Positions 44,831 to 55,266 of a stretch of DNA of 64,000 nt are shown here, piece after piece (positions within the stretch are counted from its first letter, which is position 1; every line of letters begins with the position of its first letter). Origin of the DNA: Plasmopara viticola (Eukaryota > Oomycota > Peronosporomycetes > Peronosporales > Peronosporaceae); contig MBPM02000016.1 in assembly GCA_001695595.3 (NCBI GenBank), positions 372,001 to 436,000 of the forward strand, read 5' to 3'. A program made the position numbers and the translations under genes. The notes below the pieces were generated by a model that was not told where the DNA came from, searched no databases, and worked only from the letters and a program-made list of their open reading frames with translations.

Positions 44831-47800
44831 CGAATTCATCATTTCTACATCTGGCTTAATCGGTTGTACGTATGCCAGAAGCCCCTTCTTTACCAGCGTC
44901 ATACGCATTGCAAGCTGTGACAGTAGTTGTCGCTTTCCAGGATGACTTCAGCTCGCTTGACAGGCATGGCGAAGAGCGTGAAGTTGAGGCTGTTAATTTG
45001 CTGAAACGATATGTGAAGCGGAAGGTCAGATGTAAGTAGAACTAGATCATTGTTTCGCTGCCCTGTGCTATGTCAACGCCTAGCCTTTCACATTATACTT
45101 AAAAATTCTTTATAGCGTCATCCACTGATGCTATCCCAGTGACGTCATCTCTCGACGTCATAACCCAACCTAAAATCATGTCCGTAATTTGTCCTGTCCT
45201 ACGCATGCAATGGCGTATTTGGTGCGACTTCACAGAAAATACCACGACAATTGTGGTGTTTCTTTGAGGGAATAACATCATATATCGATACCAGGAATGA
45301 CATTTAGCGTTTACCTCTTTAAAATAACGTTTCATTGTGATTGGCGCCAACGTTGCAGTAGCGCCGTCTTACAGCTTTCCTCGAGCCACCGAATTTAAAA
45401 ACGAGAAAGATTGCACCGTCACGAAGCACTACGCTCTACAATAACGCTTTTCTCTCTTGCAAAGCCAAACTACACGTACTCAATTTTTTAATATGCTCGA
45501 TTGAACCAAGATATTGCAATTCCGCCACTTAGACCGCCTTGCGCTGCAATTACACCTTTATGGTACTATCAGCCAGAAAGTCCCTGTACTCTGATTTGGT
45601 GACGGATCTATGGTCTGCTGCTCCCACAGGATAGCTTCGACGAAAAGTTCCCCAGGATACGCATGTGGTCACAGGCTGAGATATAGCATTATTGATACCA
45701 GATAAACCCAAAAAAATCTTTGGTACGAAGCCACGCACATACTAGTGCCACGTGGGGGTTAAGCAAATGAGGCACATATGCACAAAGCCACATTTTTCGT
45801 CAGCTTGTACAACCCAGTGGACTGCGCGGTCCCGGTAGCCACGACGCACTGATATCTTGGCCAGATGGAACGCCACTTCTTTAAAGTTGATACATTCCTT
45901 CAAGGGGGCATGATCGTTTCTAATGAACCCTCCAAAGAGTTGTTAACAATCACACTTCATTAAAAAGTAAAGTGTAGGGGTCAAGTAGACCATCCTTCAC
46001 CACTTCACAAGCGCAGGTAGTCATTGTTTAACGTGATGTCTCATCTTTTAGATTATTGAGTGCGTAGTCACAAGCTATCTTCGTTTTGTCTTAGATGTCA
46101 AAGCTGATGCTTTCTTGGAGTTTGTAATGCATGAGAGCTTGTTTATTTAATATAACAAAAGTCAGATTTGCCAAGAGTGTGTGTTTGGACGACATTGCAA
46201 AAAATGCACGCTTGCTTTTGCATTCATGCATAAGCTGCTTGTTGCAGATGATAAATGGTCTGGTCGACAGAATTCTTTAGGACGCTGTAGAGGAGCGCAA
46301 AAAATGACGTCACGTTGCTCAATTAAAGGCCCTTTAGCAACTATAACTGCAGCACCACACAAATTATCAAGTGACGAATAAGTCTTGAGGACAGCAGCCT
46401 TAAACCTTTGCATGATAGTCTCGGCTACAAGTTCAGACTTGTGACCGACAGCTTGACCAAGTTTGTTTCATCTATTGGCGACATTACAACGGCATCTAAT
46501 CTATCGTATTGCTTTGGTCGTCGGTACCGAAGTCCAATATCTATCGAGCCCGTGTGCTTTGAGTTTAACTCTCCAAGTTTCGAGCCCCATCTGGGTATTG
46601 TGTCTGCCATGTCCCGTCGATACGTTGTGGTGCATCATTTGCGTCCCCAACATTCGCATCGTATGCAAGCACAGCTTTTGCGATAAGGTCATCTTCATCT
46701 CCACGCTACCTCTTTGGTGATGGCGGCCAGAATTGATTATTGTTGTCAGCATCAGCTGCCTCATCCTGCCGATCCGGTATTTGTGTTGCTGCATTGCGAA
46801 AAAAGTTTGGTGTCTGCTTTCGATGTTTTCGTTCTGTTTGTGAATAATGTAGCAAGTTGTTACTCATTATTGGTTTTCTAGTTCTAGAAGTATACGGAGC
46901 TCTTGAGTAGTCCTTGGTGTCTTTGACTTGACTCCGCGAATTACGACATCGAAGTTAGACTCTTCAACTGTTCTCACTGACTTATCAAAAACGGCTTGAG
47001 CTCGAAGCTGTTATGGCTAAAGGTAGAGTTTTTAACTCCATGGATAAGTGTTCAATTGCGAGTTTTCGTAGTGTCGAAGATGCTGTTGAATTCTTACATA
47101 TCAAAATTCATTGATCTCACCATTTAAATCTTCTGTGACACCAAGTCGAACATTGTGTAGTAATCAACGTTGTCAGCGTGTCCTAGAAACTTATAGCTCT
47201 TTGCTTCTGGCTCGACCAACTCGACTGCGCATAACCTTTAGATCCGAAAACGCGTAAATGGTCGAGGTGTGGACTAACCGTGCAGCCTATCTCGTATGGC
47301 GTTGCGTCGGGTCAAGCAGTGTTGACAGTCTACTTGATCACATAATTTGCTGTGTTAAAAGCTTCTCCCTACACACAGCTGATAGCCTTTTGTGTGCAAC
47401 ATTCTCCTCGTTTTCCCCATAATGGTGCGATTTGGTCATTCTGCCACCCCATTCTGTTAAGGAGGTATAAGGTGATGTACAATGCCACTGAGCTTACACA
47501 CGCCATCCAAAGCGTTGCGCGCAAGCTCTAAGCCATCGTACGAGCACAAAGCCTAATATTAGGAACCCCATAATTTCTTGCGAAGCACCTTGTACATCTT
47601 GGACACTTTCGGTGTGTCAGAACTTTCATAAAGGAGTAACGATCGATGTTATGATAGTCACTTATAAAAAATGGCCTTGTTTCTCGTAGACTGCATGGAA
47701 TTGGCGTTTGCTTTTGTATGTAGAGCACAGTAAACAAAAGTAGACATCACGATTCAGCCAGTGATCCGTCGGAAGAGAAGCACAAGACTTCGTTGCGTAC

Positions 47801-48792
47801 ATTATCTTAACATCAAGGAACGGAATGGCGAACAAGCTTATGGTAGTAAAGGATTGCGAATTCTCTCCAAATGAAAAATTGGAGGACACAACGGTGGTAG
47901 AAGATTACATATGATACTAGCGTCTTTCCAATTTAAGAAGCTACACGAGCAAACGATTAAAGCGCAAATTTGATCGCTGCGTGAGCAAGTGATGTGGGTG
48001 TCATTGCAACCACTGACGAGCTGGTTGAATGTGAGAAGCCGCGTCGTAATTAGAAGCTGCATCGAAAGCTAGGAGTATCACGATGATTGAGTGTTGGGGT
48101 GAATAAGAAAACAAAATCAGAAGCAAATACATATAATGTTTTGCGTTTACAGCCATGTACTATCTCTTAGCCATCCCTATAAAGCTATTAGGGGCATTAT
48201 CATATCTTGTTGTCCTGTGATCTCGAAATCTATACTTATGTTTATTTTAGGCGACAATTTCGATGTTTTCTGTCAGGCGTAAAGTGAAACATTCCACACT
48301 TGATTACCCCAAACTCACGCACTGCTTGACTTGCGAAACCTCCATCTGCATCATTTACGCTAAGGGCGAGAAGGGTAGCCAAAAGCTTGTGTTGACATCA
48401 CCGCCCTCTCCGTGAGCAATACCTACATCGCTGGAGGCGCCGCGGCCCTTTTGTGACCGGCGCCAAAACTGATGGGGCTGGTGCGCTTGGCTTGCCATCA
48501 GAGCTAGTCATTGGGCTCATATCCTATTGAGATGAAAAAGTGCACAGGAAAAGGCAAGATTAAAAATACTTCCTTAGTTCGATGCCATGTGCTATCCTAT
48601 GCACGTCATTGCGGGTGCCATCATATAATGTCATCGCATCCTTAAATCTGTGTCGGTGCGCGGTCGTAAAGCCTTTAAAAAAGGTAGTAAGGCAAGGAAG
48701 TAGAGGAGCAAGAACATCACGGTAACAGTCAGTAATAATACTGAGTAATGAAATTCAGTCATTTTTTGCCTCAGCGGTGAAAATTGTTAGTC
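44831..48792. other. 4 kb without a supported gene
   Basis: Short overlapping frames on both strands. A 55-codon plus-strand frame from ATG 44872 ends beside a good GTAAGT donor, and a phase-compatible open stretch begins after an acceptor at about 45115, but no family supports a gene. The rest is probably retroelement debris. Confidence 0.3.
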
Positions 48793-48868
48793 TGAGCTCA
48801 AATTTAATACGACTCTTCTTAAGTCAGTATAAGTTTTGAGCTCAAAATTAATCCGACTCTTTTTTCCG
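48793..48868. repeat. direct repeat upstream of the TPR gene
   Basis: Two imperfect copies of TGAGCTCAAATTTAATACGA, starting at 48793 and 48837 and 44 bases apart. They lie 70-140 bases before the ATG of the TPR gene, where a regulatory site could be. Confidence 0.5.
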
Positions 48869-48934
48869 GAATTCCTTCCTTTTTAAATACTAATCCTGCA
48901 ATGTCAACATGCCTTTTTCCCACACTCATCAGCC

Positions 48935-51044
48935 ATGGATTCCGCATCAAACTTGCTCCAGCTAGTGCGCGAAGGCGCCCAGAACTCCACTCTACAAGAG
49001 ACTGATCTCATTCGCAAACTTGACGATGCTCGAAAACAGCTCCAATGCTCTAGCATCCATGCGCTTCCTCAGAACGTAAGTGCACTCGTGGTGTGTCACA
49101 CCACAGCTGAAGTCCTGGCATTCTTGGTCCAGCATCGACCGCTTGCAGAGAGTTTCAAGTGGCGCAACCGTGTGATTGTACTGGAAATTGCAATTGCGAG
49201 TGCAGCCACAAGTATTGCGAGTTCGCAAGACGCCGCTTTGACTGAAGAAAGTCGCGACTTACCCAACATGTTCAAAGTACTCTTTCAGACGCTCTCGAGG
49301 TCGTCACAGACCCCACAACACACTGTCAATGGAGCTACAATTATGACAAAACTATGTGTACTGTTGGCAATATGCTGGCTGTCGTATGACCGAGTAGGAA
49401 GTGTTAGCAAGGCAGCGAAGGTGCTTGATTTGTGCAGCAACTTCTGTAAGGAGCACAAGGTAACGCAAAAGCTGGCCAAGTGGCCGCTATTCCTTCTTGG
49501 AATGGTAAAATTAGTCGAAAAGAGGGACGATTTAGGGGCTATAAAGTGCTTTCAAGGTGTTGTGGAGAAGTGTGAAGGCTTTAACACAGAGGATGGAGCT
49601 TTCCTGTACTGGAACGCAGTGGCATTGATGCGCAATGGACGTCTGAGTGATGCAGCGATTGGATTAAACAAATGCGTTCAATTGAATTACGAACCTGCTG
49701 CTTGTTTATCGTTGCAAGCGTTGATGGCCTTACAAGCACAGGATTTTCATGCGGCATCAGCACACCTTCAACATGTGATGGAAATTGACTTTATGCACCC
49801 AACGTCTATGTTTAATTACGGCCTCTCAATGGCATACATGGGTAACTACGATGCACAGCAGCAATTGCTTGAATACATTCTCGAGTTTCACGATAATGTT
49901 CCGAATTTACAGACAGCAGGTGGTACTGTAATTAGTTTAGACAAAACGAAGGTACTAGACACTCTTTTCAGCCAAAGAAGCATAATAGAGTTACTACCGT
50001 CACACTTGACGAGCGTGAGTGCATCAATGGTGCATTGGCACATTGCTATAGCTGCTATGGAAAATGGTACGCAATTCGAGAAAATCTGGTGAACATTCAA
50101 CTAATGTGTAACCGTACCAATGGGATGCAGGCTTCTGGATCGAGTCCAAGCAGCATTTTGAAGTATTTCTCGGTAAAAGTATCAATCGGCGGCTTACATT
50201 CGAAGCTGCACGAGACTATGCCTACGTACTGCTCCAGGTAGATGATTTTGAAATGCTACAAACTCATAATTCCTGACAAACGGTGCTGAATCAACAGTGC
50301 AAACTTCCAACGTTAGCCTTAAGTATATGTGACGAGTACTTATCAAGCTCTAATCCATCGATGGTCAAGAACAACGTGGAAGTAGCGCTCTTGCTACTAC
50401 ACTTCTACAAGGCTGATGCTTTGATGTGCTTGGAACGCGTTGCTGAGTGTTGTGAGTACCTCCAGCAAGTTGTCCAGCCTAGACTTCAAAGCTTACTAGC
50501 ACGATGTGAAGCTGGTACGACCGTGGACGAGGCCATTGCAGAAGAAATTGTGTCGTGCCACACACAGTTGATAAACAACTTGGCTGTTACCGTGGCTTGC
50601 TGCTCTGGTGTTGACCCTGCAATATCAATTTTACGCGAAGGACTGCAGCAATATCCAAACTGCCTTGCCATCCAATTCAATCTTGTCTTGTTACTTTTGC
50701 GAAAAGAAGATATAACGAGTGCTTGCGCTGTGTGGTCAAAAGCTCGAGGCTCGAGGAGTATTCAATCTAAGGCAAATGGAGCCACAGATACCAAAAGTCC
50801 GAAGCATCTTGCAAGTGCGTACCAAACTGCTGCAGTGTCTGCGAGCTCAAACGTAAATCCATCAATTTCGGAACATGTGCAAGGCAATGTCGATGGAGAA
50901 GGTGGTGTGTCTGCGCAGCAACTCGTGTATTTGGATGCCTTGATTTCAAATTTTTGGCGCAAAAGTTGGGAATCACAGCTCGTAGGTAATTCGCTTCGAC
51001 TCATTGAGAACCTTGAGGGTCGAGAACGTATCGATTTGTCGTAA
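48935..51044 (+). CDS. tetratricopeptide-repeat protein
   Basis: Three exons: 48935-50066, 50131-50237 and 50298-51044. The introns are 64 bases (GTACGC...ATGCAG, phase 1) and 60 bases (GTAGAT...CAACAG, phase 0), and the product is 661 residues. The sequence is almost entirely helical with repeated TPR-like pairs: AFLYWNAVALMRNGRLSDAA, then LQALMALQAQDFHAASAHLQ, then FNYGLSMAYMGNYDAQQQLL. More occur in the third exon (AISILREGLQQYPNCLAIQF). TPR proteins are scaffolds. The arrangement resembles subunits of trafficking or RNA-processing complexes (TRAPPC12 and CNOT10 were considered), but no diagnostic motif decides. The second exon (FWIESKQHFEVFLG) is strongly coding and fixes the splice phases. 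There is no membrane segment. The next gene starts 80 bases after the stop. Confidence 0.8.
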
Positions 51045-51124
51045 AATAGCAAAGAGCGGCCTCTGGAACAGTAGTAACCGTGGGAAGTGTATTTAAGGAA
51101 TCCAAGGTTAAAGAGCTATATAAA

Positions 51125-51775
51125 ATGCCGGGAAAAGAATTGCGTATCGAAAGTCGTGCCAAGGCTATGAGACCTCCTAGTGGCTATGTTGCAGTCTTGC
51201 CAGGACAAAAATGGTGGAAAATCATACGTTGGCTCTCTCAAGTTCAGCTTGGCTGCAGTCTTTTGATGCAGTTATCTTACGTCGCGTTCCCTTCTTATAA
51301 CTTTTCGCTGGCTCTGTGGTGTCTCTTGGCGTGCAATCCAATGTGGGCTACAAAGTTTACGCGCCTCGTGCCACTGCACATGATTGCTGTAAGCTTTTCT
51401 GTCGTAACGGATATCATTTGGATGAGGTTGTGGGTGTCTGGGCAAGTGTTTTTTGATCAATTTTGCAATGCAAGTGCCGTTTCGATCGTAAGTTGTGGTG
51501 GCGCGTCGGACCGGTTTCCAGGATGCAGTCTCAATCAATTCGCTCTGTCAATGCTGATCCTTAATTTACTCGCCAAGGCCGCGCTAGTCGCAAGTTTGCA
51601 ACGTATACATGCAATTCCAAGTGCTCAACGAACAAAGCACCGAGCTCTTGACGGAAGTAGCGAAATGATAGCAAGTGCTCCAAACGATTTCTTATTAGAA
51701 AGCATTCGAGACATTGCAGTAGCTCAAGACTGCTCACGCAGCTTAAGTGAGGAAAACGGAACGACATTTAAGTAA
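51125..51775 (+). CDS. four-pass membrane protein, AGTRAP-like
   Basis: A single exon of 216 residues. The first ATG in the frame is 51125; the earlier GTG at 51080 is not a likely eukaryotic start. Hydrophobic segments lie at about 31-55, 57-72, 82-105 and 143-168. The order of blocks (YNFSLALWCLLACN, then SFSVVTDIIWMRLW, then FALSMLILNLLAKAALVASL) resembles angiotensin receptor-associated protein (AGTRAP), where a similar Asn-Phe...Leu-Ala-Leu...Trp block, an Asp-Ile-containing helix and a Met-x-Ile-Leu-x-Leu-Leu-x-Lys helix occur. That family sits in endomembranes and influences receptor trafficking. The resemblance is from memory and weak. The C-terminal 45 residues are polar and probably cytosolic. 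Confidence 0.6.
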   Translation: MPGKELRIESRAKAMRPPSGYVAVLPGQKWWKIIRWLSQVQLGCSLLMQLSYVAFPSYNFSLALWCLLACNPMWATKFTRLVPLHMIAVSFSVVTDIIWMRLWVSGQVFFDQFCNASAVSIVSCGGASDRFPGCSLNQFALSMLILNLLAKAALVASLQRIHAIPSAQRTKHRALDGSSEMIASAPNDFLLESIRDIAVAQDCSRSLSEENGTTFK

Positions 51776-51929
51776 AATTGTTGGAACGATGCAGCATTTT
51801 ACCTGAGTACACGTCGTCCCTCGCTGTAATCTTGTGCGATCTTCATAGTTCACTTCTTGCGCGACTGGAGCTAGTGCATTTTTTGATAGCAAACAATAAT
51901 TGTTTATTCGCATTGACATTTCCTCATTT

Positions 51930-54900
51930 TTATCCTACAGGCTTGGACAAGAGCTTCTTCGCAGCTGCTTGTGGCAAGGCAAATGGATCTACCATTCGAT
52001 CGTCAGGAAGCAACGACACCAATCCGTGATCGTTGCAAACATTCACGAAAGCTTCCATGGAAAGCGCAAAAGATTGGTCCGCTCCCCCCATCAGTGCTTC
52101 CCGAAACATGCGTAGAATCCGTCGATCGCTAAAGTGTGGCTTTCCATTTCGAATGATTGCACTAAACTCGTACAGGGTCAACACGCGGTCGTGATTCAAG
52201 TCGCCCTACACAATTTCAATTCGTTGCTGAGCATATCATTCTTTCTCAAACTTCCCTCGCTTCTTACCGCATCAAAGAGCATAGTCAGATCCTTTTTTAT
52301 TCCTTCATGACGCTGTTCAAGTGCGTCCATCAGTACGCTTAGGACTGTGTGGACATCAGCAACAATTTGGGAGGGGAATGACGGTTGTTGACTCTCATTA
52401 CTCGGTGCTGACGAAGACACACCTGGAGTCTCGCTGGCCAGCATTACTCGTCTCATCTCGGCGCGAACAGCCAATCGATTGCCAGCAATCTCCGTAAGGG
52501 TGTGACCATTGTATATGGCTGTGCTGTGCTCTACCTAATTAGTACAAGAAGCTCTAAGTACTTAGATAGCTAGAATTAGGCAACCGCGTACCTGTCGACA
52601 GTAATGTGAGCTGCTCTCCTCCGGCAGACAGCTACTATACCATCTTAGCACGGCAATCGCATGATTCAGGGGCACCCACTTTTTCGTCGCCTCAACTTGA
52701 ACTACATGTTCGACGATCACGCTTTCTTGCTCGGCGTCTATTTTGCCTTTCCGAGGCACACGAGGTGGAGGACGCAACAGATAATAGCGAGCCTCTAAGA
52801 AGACGTGAAGAAAGCTACGATCGAGGTATCCAGAACACTTTTGATGCTTCGTAGGGGAACTTTTGAGCTGAGTGGCCTTGACTAAATTCTTTTTACCGTG
52901 AGTAGTAGTCGCTGACTTGATATCATCATCTGAATCCATTTCTTGAGTCTTTAGCAAGTCGGTGAAGCGTGCAAATAGCCGAACGTGTGAGTTGTCCTGA
53001 AAGCAATTCTTGACCGAAACTAGAAACCGGTACAAACCAACTTCAGCGCTTTGTCGTAATCCGTGCGTTTTTAAAAAATACTCGCAGATAAAACGAGACT
53101 GTCAACAACAATTTTGTAAGCTCTTTTGATCAGTCATGAGAATCTGTAAGTAGTCAAACTCGGTATACCAGCTCTTCCCGTGCAACGCCATCGGCTTCAT
53201 CTGCTCGGTCGGACGCAAATTTATCGTCGTAGATGGTCTCAATTTGAAGAATCACTTGTTCGAGTGAGTAAAATGGAAAAGCTACTACCGATTTGGGCAA
53301 ATTTGAGAGAAAGAGTACGATATGACCTGGCAGTTCCCTTCATGTCGAGGCAAAGATACATAAGAATACTTACCGTCTCCAAAATGAAAGTTTATCTAGA
53401 ACACCTACTGTACCATTGCTTTTCGATACGTTCTAATCGTCTTGTCAACTTTTTGGTTCGTTTCTTACCCTTGTCAATGGACCAAATCTCGAGTTCCTAT
53501 GTACAAGATGTAAGATAGGTGACTTGAGATAACATCCGAAACGATCTCATTACCTCGCTGTCAACATCTTGTGAGCTTCTCTCGTATGAATACGTCTTTG
53601 CAGCCTTTGGAAAAGGTCGACCTCTGCAATTTTTGCAAGCAACGAAAGCGTTGAATCGGCGCCACATCAATTGATGCACCACGCTCTTCGATACAAAACG
53701 TGGAATTCCGTCCTTAACAGTACATGCATTGCGTCAATCAAGCGAGCAATGCTATCAGCTGGAAGATAGTAAATCTCGTACCTGAACATTCCACAATCCA
53801 TCGTCGTCCACTTCTGTCTGCGATGAATGAGTTTCGTGAGGAATAGGAGGTGCCGAGACAATTTCTTCTAGTTGGCGAAGCGTAGTCTTTTGGTTGCTGA
53901 TAAACAAGTCCTTCTCTCGAAGGTTAGACCTGATACCATTCATGTTTAAACAAGACACGTGTCAGTAATCAGGAAGAGCCACAAAATCAGCTGCTAGCAT
54001 ACCTGAGGTCGTGAACGAGTTGTTTGTGTTTCGCCTGAAGCTGCATTACGCATGTATTCCGTAAATGCTCTCCCAAAGTTGCCTACTATACTCAAGAACG
54101 AAGCCCCTACATTGTCTCGTACTTGTTTTTGATGCTTAACCATTTCATCATGTGCTTTCTGCAGTAAAGAATGCCCCAGTCTTTTTATCAATTACACGCT
54201 CATACAATTCAAACTTGTTGATAAAGTTCTCACGGTCAATCGATCAAATGCATCTTGCAGCTTGAGCCCCTGCACTCGTTGCATTGCTGCTTCATGCTGT
54301 AGCTGAGACAGATGCGCTTCCAACTCACGTTGCTCTTTTACTTCTTTTTCAATATCCTTCACGTGGCCTTGCAAATCTCGCAACTCAATCTCTCGAGCGC
54401 GGTGTATAATCTCTCGAGCCTCAAGTGTCTTGCTCACATTCACGTGCTCAATGCACTTGCGCTCATACTTGTCTCGCCAGCCCTCGATGCTTGCTTGATC
54501 CTCTTTTCGTTGGGCTTCCGCTCGCCTCTCATATTCCCAGTAGAGCCGCAACGAAAGCTCCAAGAGCTTCTCAAAAAGTTTCAAATAACTTTCTTCAATG
54601 CGAAAAAGGCGATGGCCCAGCTCTTTTCGATGACCCATCGTCGTCTGTGCCACCTCTTTAAATTGGGCCGACAAGCCACGCACAGAGTCAATGGCTCGTA
54701 AAATCTCCGGATCACGCTGGATTCGCTCAAGTTCACGCTGTTGGGCCTCTGGATCAGTCTGAAGCAAAGACCGCGGTAAATAGCGACCAGTGACACGATA
54801 GCATAGTGCACTCGTGTACGTGAACAACTCGGTATTCTCAGCCTGTTCCAACCTCTCGGCATAACTCTCCAGTGACGAAGACGTTGATGCTGAAGACGCG

Positions 54901-55160
54901 AGCATTTTGGATGGAAAAGAAAACTCAGCTTTATTTTGTGATCGAGGATTCGATAGTGGTCCAATGAGTGTTGGAGAAGTAGGCAACTTGGACGGTGGAC
55001 TATGGTCCGTGATAGCGAGGATGCCGGGACCTTGACAACCGTGTCCTTGCTCCTCGTGTACCAGTAACGCGTCTGCTGAGATACTCGCACTGAGTGCATG
55101 TCTTTGTCGCAGCAGCTTTTGCCGGTCATCGTCCTTTCCTGATGCTGGAGATCGCAACAT
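51930..55160 (-). CDS. nine-exon coiled-coil protein with C-terminal EF-hand
   Basis: Minus-strand exons: 55160-54234, 54158-54003, 53913-53782, 53712-53554, 53496-53469, 53281-53169, 53098-52592, 52534-52268 and 52205-51930. All junction phases fit, giving 854 residues. Most introns are 57-89 bases; the one between exons 5 and 6 is 187 and may hide a small exon. Exon 1 holds long coiled coil (LRLYWEYERRAEAQRKEDQ; LRDLQGHVKDIEKEVKEQRE). The last exon begins with a canonical EF-hand loop, DLNHDRVLTLYE, with acidic or polar residues at positions 1, 3, 5, 9 and 12, so calcium binding is likely. An upstream ATG at 55196 would add 12 hydrophobic residues, but 55160 leaves room for the divergent promoter. 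The acceptor of exon 3 (CGAGAG) is weak but is the one that keeps the frame. Family unknown; a cytoskeletal or flagellar role is possible. Confidence 0.72.
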
Positions 55161-55266
55161 CGTTCCAAGACTCAATATAGTAATTCGAAATAGCATTCGT
55201 GTTATGGTGCGATATCATGTGGTCCACACCACAAACATGGGTTGGATTCTATTCGCGGATCAAACC
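55161..55266. promoter_or_regulatory. compact divergent promoter
   Basis: These 106 bases separate the preferred starts of the EF-hand gene (minus, 55160) and the SPPL2-type gene (plus, 55267). More distal ATGs at 55196 and 55204 face away from each other with only 7 bases between them. Confidence 0.45.

Noticed and set aside
44872..45268. Small two-exon gene on the plus strand
   Set aside because: An ATG, a GTAAGT donor and a phase-compatible second open stretch exist, but the first part lies opposite a copia gag remnant and no family supports it.
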